Part shown: positions 18,165 to 28,180 of the stretch, in pieces | Numbering within the stretch: the first letter of the stretch is position 1 | Layout: every line of letters begins with the position of its first letter | Assembly (NCBI GenBank): GCA_963764685.1 | Contig: CAVXTT010000018.1 | Coordinates: 124,001 to 188,000, forward strand | Direction: 5' to 3' | Source of the DNA: CAVXTT01 sp963764685 | GTDB lineage: Bacteria > Bacteroidota > Ignavibacteria > Ignavibacteriales > Ignavibacteriaceae | DNA: 64,000 nucleotides | Program-made: the position numbers and the translations under genes | Notes under the pieces: model-generated | Seen by the model: only the letters and a program-made list of their open reading frames with translations | Told to the model about the DNA's origin: nothing | The model's database searches: none

Positions 18165-19277
18165 ATGTCTAATTCGTTAGGATTGATCGGATATGACTAT
18201 GTAGAATTTTATGTAGGCTCTGCCAAAATGTGGGCATACTGGCACGCCAAAGCACTTGGTTTTGAAATTAAGGGATACCTGGGACCTGAAACAAAGGTAA
18301 GAGACAGGGTATCTTATCTCGTCTCTAAAAATAATATCAATATAATTCTTACTTCCGCACTTAAACCTGAAAACTATGAAGTATCCTCATTTATTCAGAA
18401 GCACGGCGACGGTGTAAAACGGTGGGCGCTTAAAGTAAAAAATGTAAAGCAGGCTTATGAAAATGCGGTAAAGAACGGCGGTATTCCTGTGCGCACTCCT
18501 AAAATGTATGAAGATGAGCAGGGCTGTGTTGAAGAAGCTGCCATAAAATTATATGATGATTCTGAAATAGTTTTTGTTAACAGGGATGCATATAAAGGAA
18601 TTTTTAAGCCGGGATTCGGGAAACCGAGACAGCAGATAAAAATCACTGCCCAGGACAGCGGACTCAGGGATATTGATCATATAGTCGGGAATGTAAGGAT
18701 CAATGAACTGAATCTCTGGGAAAATTATTTAAATAAAACATTGAACTTTGAAACCTTCATTGAATTCGGACCGGGTGATATCTCAACCAAATATTCTGCA
18801 CTTCTTTCAAAAGTTGTGCGCTCAAAAGAAGGAGCCCCGATAAAGAATCCTATCAATGAACCGTTTGAAGGAATGAAGAAATCACAAATTGAAGAGTATA
18901 TTGATGAATATGTCGGCTCCGGTATTCAGCATATTGCAGTAACGACAGATAATATAATAACAACTATCGGCGCATTAAGAGAAAACGGAGTTGAGTTCCT
19001 TTCTGTTCCGGATACTTATTATGAAGATCTTAAAAAACGCGGCTTTGAAGTAACAGAGGATATCGAGGAACTTAAGAAACACGGTATCCTTTGCGATACA
19101 GAAGGGAAAGGCTATCTGCTGCAGTTATTCACCAAACCGATAGGCGACCGTCCTACATTCTTCTATGAAATAATTCAAAGAAGAAAAGGTGCTGAAGGAT
19201 TCGGGCAGGGTAATTTCCAGTCATTGTTCGAATCTATAGAACGGGATCAGATGCTTCGCGGAAATTTTGATAAATAA
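18165..19277 (+). CDS. hppD: 4-hydroxyphenylpyruvate dioxygenase
   Basis: Non-haem Fe(II) enzyme converting 4-hydroxyphenylpyruvate to homogentisate in tyrosine degradation. The 370-residue length fits. Two vicinal-oxygen-chelate halves are seen: the Fe ligands are His in IDHIVGNV (about 170), His in GIQHIAVTT (about 253) and Glu in FYEIIQRRKG (about 334), with the conserved C-terminal GFGQGNFQSLFESIE. The ATG follows AGGAG. First gene of a tightly spaced aromatic-catabolic operon (18 bases to the next gene). Confidence 0.96.
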   Translation: MSNSLGLIGYDYVEFYVGSAKMWAYWHAKALGFEIKGYLGPETKVRDRVSYLVSKNNINIILTSALKPENYEVSSFIQKHGDGVKRWALKVKNVKQAYENAVKNGGIPVRTPKMYEDEQGCVEEAAIKLYDDSEIVFVNRDAYKGIFKPGFGKPRQQIKITAQDSGLRDIDHIVGNVRINELNLWENYLNKTLNFETFIEFGPGDISTKYSALLSKVVRSKEGAPIKNPINEPFEGMKKSQIEEYIDEYVGSGIQHIAVTTDNIITTIGALRENGVEFLSVPDTYYEDLKKRGFEVTEDIEELKKHGILCDTEGKGYLLQLFTKPIGDRPTFFYEIIQRRKGAEGFGQGNFQSLFESIERDQMLRGNFDK

Positions 19278-19295
19278 TATAAAAAGGAATATATT

Positions 19296-20466
19296 ATGCC
19301 GTATTATGTAAAGCTGGGAAAAGTACCTCCGAAGAGACATACAACGTTTTATAAAGATGACGGAAAATCATTATACCGCGAAGAACTCTTCAGTACAAAA
19401 GGTTTCTCCGGTATTTATTCCAATAAGTATCATCTGTATATGCCTCCGCAGGTTGACAGCATCAGGGAAGTTAGTGATGGATAGACGTTAATGAATGGAA
19501 TGATGCCCCGCTGCAGTATTATCACTTCAAAACTCATCAGAAAAAATCAGCACGGAAATTTCCTTACTGCGAGAAATGAATTCTTAAAAAATGATCATTG
19601 TGTAATTTCAACTGCCGGGGTAACCGAAGATACCGATGCTCTTTTACCGAAACAGCTATGCACACGAGATTGTTTTTGTTCATCACGGCAGCGGTGAATT
19701 CCTTTCCGAGTACGGCAGACTCCCTTTTCAGCAGTGGGATTATATAGTTGTACCGAAAGGGACCACCTACCAGATGAAATTTGATTCTTTTAATGATGTG
19801 AAATTATTTATTATAGAATCAGATACTCCATTTGATATCCCGCGTCATTTCAGAAATGAATACGGACAGCTTACAGAGGATGCCCCTTATTATGAAAGAG
19901 ATTTCAAGCCGCCCCAGTATATGGAACCTATTGATCAGAAGGGGGAATTTAATCTAATATTAAAAGTTTCCAACAGGCACTTCGAGTATAATCTTCCTCA
20001 TCATCCTTTTGATGTTGTAGGATGGGACGGATTTTTATACCCGTATACATTTAACATACAGGAGTATGCTCCTAAGGTAGGGAAAATTCATCTGCCGCCA
20101 CCCACTCATTTAGTTTTTACAACACAGCATTTTGTTATTTGTAATTTTGTACCAAGACTATATGATTTTCACCCTGATGCAATTCCAGCGCCGTATTATC
20201 ATTCAAATGTCGACAGCGATGAAGTACTGTATTATGTATATGGTGATTTTATGTCGAGGACCGGTGTGGAAGAAGGTTCAATTACATTGCATCCTATGGG
20301 CATTCCCCACGGCCCGCAGCCCGGCAGGACAGAAGCCTCTATAGGGAAAAAAGAAACAGATGAATATGCCATAATGATAGATACATTTACACCGCTTCAC
20401 GTTACTAAAAATGTTAAGGATACAATGGTTGAAGATTATCATCATTCGTGGCTTGAAAAAGCATAA
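19296..20466 (+). pseudogene. hmgA: Homogentisate 1,2-dioxygenase, frameshifted
   Basis: Ring-cleavage enzyme converting homogentisate to maleylacetoacetate. Three frames together give one full-length protein of about 390 residues: MPYYVKLGKVPPKRHTTF from 19296, IDVNEWNDAPLQYYHF from 19481, NEFLKNDHCVIST from about 19580, and YRNSYAHEIVFVHHGSGEF to the end. Metal-site regions such as HPFDVVGWDG, YHSNVDSDEVLYYV and HPMGIPHGP are intact. The breaks lie near 19480 (one base missing), 19578 (extra base in an A run) and 19640 (extra base). Coding identity is preserved on both sides of each, so sequence error is more likely than decay. Confidence 0.88.
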
Positions 20467-20481
20467 ACCGGAAACACCTTA

Positions 20482-21591
20482 TTGATTAAAATACCGGATC
20501 ATGTAGTAAACCTGAAGCCTTATAAAGCCGGTAAACCTATTGAAGAGCTTCAGAGGGAAAAGGGACTTACAAGGATTGTAAAGCTGGCTTCAAATGAAAA
20601 TCCATTAGGTCCTTCACCGCTTGCCGTGGAGGCAATTCTTAGTCATACCGTTGACCTGCACCGCTATACAGATCCTTCGGCATATAAACTTGTTCATAAA
20701 ATTGCAGAGATATATAAGAAGAAGCCGGAACAGATTGTAACAGGCAGCGGTTCGGATTCTTTACTGCAGTATATTGTAACTGCCTTCAGCGATGATGATG
20801 ATGAAATATTAACTTCCGCAGGGACATTTATCGGGTGGTATGTTAATACAAATAAGTACGGCAGGAAATCAACTCTTGTCCCTCTCAACAACTATCATTT
20901 TGATCTTGATTCAATAAGCAGTGCTGTTACTGCAAAGACAAAAATAATATATCTTGCTAATCCCAATAACCCAACCGGTACAATGTTTACGAGAAAGGAA
21001 TTTGAGAAATTCTTAAGGAGATCCCGATCTGATATTTTAATAGTACTTGATGAAGCATATACAGTCTATGCGGAGCATATTCCGGAGTATCCTAACGGTT
21101 TGGATTATGAGTTGGAAAATCTCATTGTACTGAGAACACTTTCAAAAGCATACGGACTTGCAGGGTTACGGATCGGCTTTGCTGTTGGTCCTGCAAATCT
21201 TGTTAAAGAACTTTATAAAGTTAAGCTTCCTTTTGAACCAAATGCTCTGGCCCAGGAAGCAGCAATTGCAGCTTTTGAGGATAAGGATTTTCTTAACAGG
21301 ACTGTTGAGCTGAACCACTGGTCGCTGAAAAAGATGCAGCGTTTATTTGATGAGCTGGAAATAAAGCAGGTACCAACAGCAGCAAATTTTATCCTGATAC
21401 TCTTCCCGACCGAAGAAATGACTGCGGCGTTTAACCAGGAATGCCTGAACAGAGGATTGATACTCAGGCACGTGAATACGTTTGGAATTCCAAACGGGAT
21501 AAGAATAAATTCGGGTACTGAGGACGAAACCGAATTTGCCATAGCAGTTATCAGGGAAGTATATTCCATCATTCAAAAAAGATATTCGTAA
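20482..21591 (+). CDS. HisC-like class I/II aminotransferase, probably aromatic
   Basis: PLP-dependent aminotransferase of 369 residues closely resembling histidinol-phosphate aminotransferase: KLASNENPLGPSP near residue 35, ANPNNPTG (about 155), DEAY (about 190) and the PLP-binding Lys in RTLSKAYGLAGLRIGF (about 220). Its position in the tyrosine-degradation operon suggests it transaminates tyrosine or phenylalanine to the 2-oxo acid used by HPPD; HisC-family enzymes commonly accept aromatic amino acids. No histidine gene is nearby. The start is a TTG at 20482, 15 bases after hmgA, with only a weak ribosome site, so it is tentative. Confidence 0.85.
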   Translation: MIKIPDHVVNLKPYKAGKPIEELQREKGLTRIVKLASNENPLGPSPLAVEAILSHTVDLHRYTDPSAYKLVHKIAEIYKKKPEQIVTGSGSDSLLQYIVTAFSDDDDEILTSAGTFIGWYVNTNKYGRKSTLVPLNNYHFDLDSISSAVTAKTKIIYLANPNNPTGTMFTRKEFEKFLRRSRSDILIVLDEAYTVYAEHIPEYPNGLDYELENLIVLRTLSKAYGLAGLRIGFAVGPANLVKELYKVKLPFEPNALAQEAAIAAFEDKDFLNRTVELNHWSLKKMQRLFDELEIKQVPTAANFILILFPTEEMTAAFNQECLNRGLILRHVNTFGIPNGIRINSGTEDETEFAIAVIREVYSIIQKRYS

Positions 21592-21621
21592 GAATGTTGA
21601 AACCACCTGAAGGGAAAAGAA

Positions 21622-22661
21622 ATGAAGTTTGTTTCATATATTTATAAAAATGAAGAGCGATTTGGGATTATTTTATGAAGATAGAATATATGATCTGCGT
21701 GAAACTGCAAAGGAATTAAATATTGATCTCCCCGGGAAAATGAAATATTTCCTTGAAGGTGAGGAAGCTGCAATGTCCAGGGCATTTAAAGTATTTAACA
21801 GTATCCGGGATAAAAAAAATACTGTATCATTAAAACAGGATGAAATAAATTTAATAGCTCCTGTTCCCAGTCCCGCTTCCTGCAGGGATGGTTATGCATT
21901 CCGCCAGCACGTACAGACTGCCAGAAGGAACAGGGGAGTGGAGATGATTCCTGAATTTGACCAGTACCCTGTATTTTATTTTACAAATCACAATGCAATA
22001 TTCGGTGAAGGGGATATTATAGTCGAACAGGATCATCTTAAGAAATCTTGATTTTGAACTTGAGGCAGCAATTGTGATCGGAAAAAGGGGAAGGAATATC
22101 TTATCAAATGAGGCTGATAATTATATTGCCGGGTATATTGTAATGAATGATCTTTCTGCAAGAGTACTGCAGATGGAGGAAATGAAGCTTAATCTGGGAC
22201 CCGCAAAAGGAAAAGACTTTGCCACTTCAATCGGACCTTACCTTGTTACCCCTGATGAACTGGAAGAATTTAAAATTGAAACAGAGTTCGGAAATAAATA
22301 TGATCTGAGAATGACTGCATTCCATAACGGGAAACAGGTATCCGACGGGAATATGAAAGATATGAACTGGACATTTGCAGAGATAATTGAACGTGCTTCA
22401 TATGGTGTTGATATTTTCCCCGGTGATGTTATAGGATCGGGAACTGTAGGTACCGGATGCTATCTTGAATTAAACGGCACTGCGGCTTTTGAAGCTAAAA
22501 AAAGAGGAGAGGGATTTAATCCTGTCTGGCTTCAGGATGGTGATACAATTGAGCTTGAAATTACTGGACTTGGCAGATTAAAAAATAATATAGTCCTATC
22601 AAACAATAAGTATTCAATTCTCGCAAAGAAAAAATTAGAAAATGCTTCATTACGAACCTAA
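21622..22661 (+). pseudogene. Fumarylacetoacetate hydrolase family protein, frameshifted
   Basis: Last hydrolytic step of tyrosine degradation (fumarylacetoacetate to fumarate and acetoacetate) by context. The natural start is ATG 21622 (MKFVSYIYKNEERFG). A T-run near 21670 has one base too many, giving YEDRIYDLRETAKEL in the next frame; a second extra A near 22045 separates QDHLKN from LDFELEAAIVIG. Joined, the protein is about 345 residues with the FAH motifs ELEAAIVIGKRG, NDLSARVLQ and GPAKGKDFATSIGPYLVT. The C-terminus overlaps the next gene by 20 bases. True FAH versus a general FAH-superfamily hydrolase cannot be settled, but the operon strongly favours the former. Confidence 0.85.
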
Positions 22662-23648
22662 GGATCTCACAGTACCTGAAGTACACCGCCTTTTGCTTGG
22701 CGGCGTAGCCCCGCGTCCTATAGCACTTGTATCTACTTTATCAGAGGACGGAATAAATAATCTATCTCCTTTTTCTTTCTTTAATGCATTTGGTTCCAAT
22801 CCTCCTGTAGTTGCATTCTCACCTTCCCGGAGGGGGAGGGATGGAACTTTAAAGGATACATATAATAATCTTATTAAATCAGGCGAATGTGTAATACAGT
22901 CGGTTACATATGACATGGTGGAGCAGATCAATCTTGCTTCTGCAGAATATTCTCCTGATGTTGATGAATTTATTAAAAGCGGATTGACCCCGATAGATTC
23001 TGATCTTGTAAAACCAAAAAGAGTTAAAGAATCTCCATTCCAGATGGAATGCCTGTTGAGGGATATGAAAAGCTATGGTGATAAAGGATCGGCTGCCAAT
23101 ATTGCAATTTGCGAAGTAATAAAATTCCATATCGATGAGGATATTTTTGCTGATGGAATAATTCATCCTGATCTGATCGACCTGGTGTCCAGAATGTCGG
23201 GAGATTTCTATAGCCGTGCCAGCGGGGAATCTTTATTTACCATTCAGAAGCCCTTACAGAAAAAATGCATTGGGTATGAAGGACTGCCGGAGCATATAAA
23301 AAACTCAGAAGTTTATACTGCAAATAATCTTGCCAAATTAGCTAACCGGGAAAATCTTCCCTCTGGAAGTGAAATAAAAGAGTTCATTATGCAGACCGAA
23401 GCCGATATTATTCCAGGGTTTACCTCAACCGAGCAGGCTTTTTACCGTTACCGCAGACAGAAAGATCACAAAAAAATGTTTAAGGCAGCATTAATTTTAT
23501 CTAAAGAAAATAAAAGAAAGAGAAACTGTTCATCGAACTTTCAGCTAAAACAGCACTTGAAAATAATGATACTGATTTTGCCTGGAAGGCAGCGATGGCG
23601 GTAAAATTGGATGAATGGATGAATGGAGATAGATGGATGAATGGATGA
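22642..23648 (+). CDS. Flavin reductase-like domain protein, frameshifted at the C-terminus
   Basis: FMN-binding split-barrel protein of the flavin reductase/flavoredoxin family, seen from GGVAPRPIALVSTLSEDGINNLSPFSFF near residue 20 and SPSRRGRDGTLKDTYNN near 65. As read, the frame stops at 23604 with a non-family tail. One base is missing from an A-rich stretch near 23515; the alternative frame continues KEKLFIELSAKTALENND...FAWKAAMAVKLDEW, which is much more natural, and stops at 23648 inside a GGATGAAT repeat array. It overlaps the FAH gene by 20 bases. Its role in the operon is unclear; it might supply reduced flavin or act as an isomerase-like accessory. Confidence 0.8.
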
Positions 23649-23860
23649 ATGCATGAAATGGTTCTTAGTTTCTTAGTTCTTGGTTCTTAGTTAAGTAATA
23701 TCAGAAGTTTTTGTAGCGAAGTTCACCTGAATACTTCAGGCAATCAAAAAATAATTAAAATAATTATGGCAACACTGATTCATATATTCATACATTCATC
23801 CAATAATCCATTCATCCAACTTCCTTTTATCCAACCCATTTATCCATTCATCCATTTATC
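23605..23860. repeat. Inverted arrays of ATGGATGA words flanking TTCTTAGTT repeats
   Basis: About 23605-23660 is a tandem array of ATGGATGA/GGATGAAT words. About 23785-23870 carries the inverted complement (CATTCATCC, CCATTTATCC and similar). Between them, 23661-23695 is a separate tandem of TTCTTAGTT-type words. The array overlaps the end of the flavin reductase-like gene and reaches the start of the acetoacetyl-CoA synthetase gene. It could form a long imperfect hairpin in mRNA between the two cistrons. Confidence 0.8.
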
Positions 23861-23877
23861 CACTCATCGATTTACCT

Positions 23878-25854
23878 ATGCCTTCTAAAGCTCCTCTCTG
23901 GATCCCCTCTCAGGAGAGGATAAGCCGTTCTAATATGTCTGCTTTTATGCGTTATGCCGAGCAGGTAACCGGTAGACCTATTGCTTCATATAAAGATCTG
24001 TATGAATGGTCGGTAAATGATATAGAGGAGTTCTGGAAATCGATATGGGTAATGTCGGGCGTTATACATTCAAAGAGTTATGAAACAGTTCTCGACAGAG
24101 AAGTTATGCCGGGAGCAAAATGGTTCCATGGGGCAGAGTTTAACTTTGCTGAAAATCTGCTTAAGTATAAAGATGAACATCCTGCGATTATCAGTATCAG
24201 GGAAAATGAACCGGTTATTAACCTGAGCTATAAGGAGCTTTTTGAAGAAGTAAGTCGCTGTGCCGCAGGACTGAAAGCTCTGGGGGTTACAGCAGGGGAC
24301 AGGGTCGCGGCATATATTCCAAATATTCCTGAAGCGGTGATAGGAATGCTGGCTTCTGCAAGTTTGGGAGCATTGTGGTCATCGTGCTCCCCTGATTTTG
24401 GAGTTCAGGGAGTGATTGATAGGTTTGGTCAGATCTCCCCGAAAGTATTATTTGCTTCAAAGGAATACTCATATGAGGGTAAAATTATAGATTGCAGGGA
24501 TAAAATTAAGGAGATTGCGGATAGAATAACTTCACTTGAAACGGTAGTTTACATTGATAAATTTTATGATTTTATTGGAGATAAACATACATCTGAAATA
24601 TCTACAAAAGGCGATAAGTACCTAAATTATAATCAATTAACATCTTTATTTGATCATCAACTTTCATTTAAGCAGCTTCCGTTCGATCACCCTGTTTATA
24701 TAATGTATTCTTCCGGTACAACCGGTAAGCCGAAATGTATGGTTCACGGTGCAGGAGGGACCCTGCTGCAGCACTATAAAGAACTTGCACTGCATACAGA
24801 CCTGAATAGACACGATAAAATAATATACTTTACTACCACCGGGTGGATGATGTGGAACTGGCTGGTGAGTTCTCTGCAGGTGGGAGCAACCATAGTACTT
24901 TATGACGGGAGCCCGGTATATCCCGGCACTGATATATTATGGAGAAAGATTGAAGAGGATGGGATTACAATATTCGGCACAAGTCCTAAATATCTTTCAC
25001 TCTGTCAGAAGAGAAATTTAATACCTGCAAAACAGTTTGATCTTTCAGCATTAAGAACAATTTTATCCACTGGCTCCCCTTTATCGGCAGAAAACTTTAA
25101 GTGGGTTTATGAAAGTGTAAAGGGGGATATCCAGCTGTCATCTATATCAGGGGGGACAGATATTATTTCCTGCTTTATGCTTGGGTGTCCTGTTCTTCCT
25201 GTCTATGCCGGGGAGATCCAATGCAGGGGATTGGGGATGAAAGTTGAGGCTTTTGATACAAACAGTAAGTCAGTGGAAAATAAAAAAGGAGAGCTGGTAT
25301 GCACTAAACCATTTCCTTCGATGCCGGTTTATTTCTGGGATGATCCTGATGGTGAAAAATACCGGCAGGCATATTTTAATGTTTATCCCGGCATATGGCG
25401 TCACGGTGATTTTATAGAGATAACAGACACCGGAGGCATAATAGTTTATGGAAGGTCGGATGCCACATTAAACCCGGGGGGAGTAAGGATAGGTACGGCA
25501 GAAATTTATAATATTGTTGAATCAATTGAGGAAATAAGCGATAGTCTTGTAATTGGGCAGAATTGGAATAATGATGTGCGTGTAATTCTCTTTGTAGTTT
25601 TAAAAGAAGGAATGGATTTGACTGAAGGTCTTATTAACAAAATAAAAAAAGAGATTAGAAACTCAGCTACACCCAGACACATTCCAGCCAAAATAATAAA
25701 AGTAAAAGATATACCCAGAACATTGAATGGGAAAAAAGTAGAAATAGCAGTAACAAGAATTATTAACGGGGATGAAACTGCAGAAAATAGAGATGCAATT
25801 GCCAATCCGGAATTATTAGAGCAGTTCAAAAATATTGACGAATTGAAGATCTGA
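23878..25854 (+). CDS. Acetoacetyl-CoA synthetase
   Basis: AMP-forming acyl-CoA synthetase of 658 residues, the usual length for acetoacetate-CoA ligase. Visible are the N-terminal WIPSQERISRSNMSAFMRY, the family-typical GAKWFHGAEFNFAENLL, the adenylation P-loop YSSGTTGKPK (about 278-287), TGWMMWNW, and the C-terminal RSDATLNPGGVRIGTAEIY with the acetylation-site region PRTLNGKKVE. It activates the acetoacetate released by fumarylacetoacetase, so its place at the end of the tyrosine operon is logical. The gap upstream is filled with an inverted repeat array. Confidence 0.93.
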   Translation: MPSKAPLWIPSQERISRSNMSAFMRYAEQVTGRPIASYKDLYEWSVNDIEEFWKSIWVMSGVIHSKSYETVLDREVMPGAKWFHGAEFNFAENLLKYKDEHPAIISIRENEPVINLSYKELFEEVSRCAAGLKALGVTAGDRVAAYIPNIPEAVIGMLASASLGALWSSCSPDFGVQGVIDRFGQISPKVLFASKEYSYEGKIIDCRDKIKEIADRITSLETVVYIDKFYDFIGDKHTSEISTKGDKYLNYNQLTSLFDHQLSFKQLPFDHPVYIMYSSGTTGKPKCMVHGAGGTLLQHYKELALHTDLNRHDKIIYFTTTGWMMWNWLVSSLQVGATIVLYDGSPVYPGTDILWRKIEEDGITIFGTSPKYLSLCQKRNLIPAKQFDLSALRTILSTGSPLSAENFKWVYESVKGDIQLSSISGGTDIISCFMLGCPVLPVYAGEIQCRGLGMKVEAFDTNSKSVENKKGELVCTKPFPSMPVYFWDDPDGEKYRQAYFNVYPGIWRHGDFIEITDTGGIIVYGRSDATLNPGGVRIGTAEIYNIVESIEEISDSLVIGQNWNNDVRVILFVVLKEGMDLTEGLINKIKKEIRNSATPRHIPAKIIKVKDIPRTLNGKKVEIAVTRIINGDETAENRDAIANPELLEQFKNIDELKI

Positions 25855-25964
25855 TCACTTTTGCTTTAATGTGGTCTCGTATGTTCTTTTTCTGGCAGTT
25901 TTTTTAAGCGCAATTGCAATCTGCTTAATTTCCATTAGTGAGGCTATTTGATTTGGATACAAAA

Positions 25965-25989
25965 AACCCGGTTCTTTTTGAACCGGGTT
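25965..25989 (-). terminator. Rho-independent terminator of the FadL-like gene
   Basis: Perfect stem AACCCGGTTC/GAACCGGGTT with a TTTTT loop. On the minus strand it is followed by a T run, as expected for a terminator 24 bases past the stop of the FadL-like gene. It may also stop plus-strand transcription from the tyrosine operon. Confidence 0.92.
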
Positions 25990-26012
25990 CTTGTTACAAA
26001 GAAAGAAAAATA

Positions 26013-27242
26013 TCAGAAAGCGTATCCTAATCCAATTGTGAAAGCAGTAATATTCGTATTGTGAGTACCAGGCATATTATCTTCCGAAGCAGTAATTACT
26101 CTTTCTGTTCCGATCAGATATTCAAGTCCTGCATCAATTGTAAAGTTAGATACTTTATATCCAGCTCCGATAGTAACAGCATTATAAGTAACGCTGGGGA
26201 ATAGAATATTATAAGTTTCATCGGGAGCCGGAGCCGGGTCGTTATAGTAACCAGCTCTTAGAGCAAGATTTTCAGTGAGCGTATACTCTGCACCAAATCT
26301 AATTTGTGTTGCATCTTCCCAATGAAGAATGAAATTTCCATTTTCTCCTACTACAGTTTTCCAGGTATCATTTTTGAATTCAGTAACAAGCACATCTTCA
26401 CTTTCTGACCATTGGCTGTATTGAGCATCCAAAGTAAAGGTTAATTTATCGAATGGAGTAAAGGCTATACCGCCGGCTACCCACATCGGCCAGGAAACAT
26501 CCCTGTCAAATTCACTTTCGGGAGCACCTGCCGGGGCTAATGCTGGATTTTTAGCAGTACCACTCATTTCGACAGTTGATTTTGTTCTGAAAGAAGCTCC
26601 GATACTGAACATTTTGTTAATCTTATATAATGCACCAAATGTTGCACCGTATCCTATACCGTCAGATTCCTCTGAATATTGTGCACCGCCTCCACCTGGC
26701 CGTTTCAGATCGAACATTCCGTAGTAAAGATTAAATGCTGCACCTATGCTGAAGTTTTCGTTAAACGAATAAGCAATCACGGGAGAGAAATTGATAACCC
26801 CTATCTTAGTCATCCATTCAACACTGGTACCACCACTGAAAGCTGTTAGATCATCCCCATTCCATTCTGTGCCTATTCCGGCAGGAATATAAACCCCAAG
26901 ACCTATCGTAAGTTTTGGATCCGGATTAAAACTCATATATCCCATAAAATTAGGTGAGATATAATGGTTAGCTTCTGATTCTGCATCAATATGGGCAGGA
27001 TCGTATGTATAAGTAGAGACCGGGATTACATCAGTTGCAAAGACAGTGACATAATTTCCCTTAAGAAGGGCCAAACCGGCAGGATTCCAGTAAATGGCAC
27101 TGTAATCACTTGCCAGGCCTACAAAGGCTCCCCCCATCCCAAATGCACGGGGGCCAATACTGTTTAGACTCAAACCGTTGGGGAGAATTGTTGAAGAAAG
27201 CAGGATAACTGCAGAGAAAGCTGATAGTAATTTTAGCTTCAT
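26013..27242 (-). CDS. OmpP1/FadL/TodX family outer membrane protein
   Basis: Outer-membrane beta-barrel of 409 residues for uptake of hydrophobic compounds. A signal peptide (about 1-22) precedes the FadL hallmark segment GPRAFGMGGAFVGLASDYSAIYWNPAGLALL (about 30-60). The remainder is alternating beta strands with aromatic girdles, ending in the barrel-type TIGLGYAF with terminal Phe. Substrate is unknown; fatty acids or aromatic hydrocarbons are typical. Located next to aromatic-compound catabolism but on the opposite strand with its own terminator. Confidence 0.9.
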   Translation of the reverse strand: MKLKLLSAFSAVILLSSTILPNGLSLNSIGPRAFGMGGAFVGLASDYSAIYWNPAGLALLKGNYVTVFATDVIPVSTYTYDPAHIDAESEANHYISPNFMGYMSFNPDPKLTIGLGVYIPAGIGTEWNGDDLTAFSGGTSVEWMTKIGVINFSPVIAYSFNENFSIGAAFNLYYGMFDLKRPGGGGAQYSEESDGIGYGATFGALYKINKMFSIGASFRTKSTVEMSGTAKNPALAPAGAPESEFDRDVSWPMWVAGGIAFTPFDKLTFTLDAQYSQWSESEDVLVTEFKNDTWKTVVGENGNFILHWEDATQIRFGAEYTLTENLALRAGYYNDPAPAPDETYNILFPSVTYNAVTIGAGYKVSNFTIDAGLEYLIGTERVITASEDNMPGTHNTNITAFTIGLGYAF

Positions 27243-27383
27243 AAGAACGTTTCCCTTCGAGAGGTGTAATAAAATGTTATTTACACGCGAAACTTAACAA
27301 TTATCAATAAATATATACAATAAAAAAATTTTTTATTTTATTCTGCTTATAATTACATCATTCAAATTAAGAGAAAATTGGAA

Positions 27384-28180
27384 ATGAGAATTTTACTCCC
27401 GGTATTTATAACAATAATTGATACTTCCTTCCTTTGCCCAGGACTTCCAGATAGAGTTCCTTCCAGCAAAGAAATTCTATAAACCTTATTACGCTGATGC
27501 AATATCACCACAGTTTTCGTTATCGAAACATCTCGAAACAAGCGAATGGTTCGGAAACATTGGTAATGCATTTCAGTTTGCAGATATAACATTATATGAA
27601 CTGCCGGTGCAATTAACCGCTGCCGCAGCGGCTTTTAGTACAGTTATTAAAACCCCGGGACATATACAGGTATACACAATCGATTACCTGGTCGAGTTTT
27701 ATTCTGACTTCGCGATTCAGGAAAAATTAACCTTACGGTTTCTGCTGGGGCATCTGAGTGCACATTATGCAGATGACGGTATAATTGAACTTGGACATTA
27801 TCCAATAAGCTATGTAAGGGATTATGTAGGGCTTCACGCCCAATACAAAATTAATATTATCAACGGAAGGATTTACTGCAGGAGTTAATTATAATTTTCA
27901 TAATGAACCTGTTGATGAACATTTTTTAATTCAGGCTGGGGCTGAAGGAGAAAAAAAATTTTCTGATATCATTTCAGTCTATGCAGCACTTGATTTAAAG
28001 CTCAAATCTGAAGTAAATTACGGAAGCACTCAAAGTTATCAGATTGGATTTAAGCTGAACGGATCGAAAGATACAGCTTTCCGGTTAGCATACACACACA
28101 GGAGAGGTTTCGAGGAAAGAGGTCAGTTATACGATCTGAAAGATATAAAGAATACTATTGGTTTTTATTTTGATTTCTAA
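27384..28180 (+). pseudogene. DUF1207-like outer membrane protein, twice frameshifted
   Basis: Three frames combine into one exported protein of about 265 residues: MRILLPVFITII from ATG 27384, LPSFAQ|DFQIEFLPAKKF from 27418 (signal peptide cleaved after SFAQ), then FTAGVNYNFHNEPV from 27872 to TAA 28180. Each junction needs removal of one base (near 27417 and in GGAAGGA near 27867). Features suggesting DUF1207 are ISPQFSLSKHLE and LRFLLGHLSAHYADD; the rest is beta-rich with repeated YxIxF strands. The family assignment is from memory of motifs only. The stop overlaps the start of the next gene. Confidence 0.6.

Noticed and set aside
20482..21591. Histidinol-phosphate aminotransferase of histidine biosynthesis
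   Set aside because: Sequence resembles HisC, but no histidine gene is nearby and the gene lies inside a tyrosine-catabolic operon, so an aromatic role is preferred though not proven.
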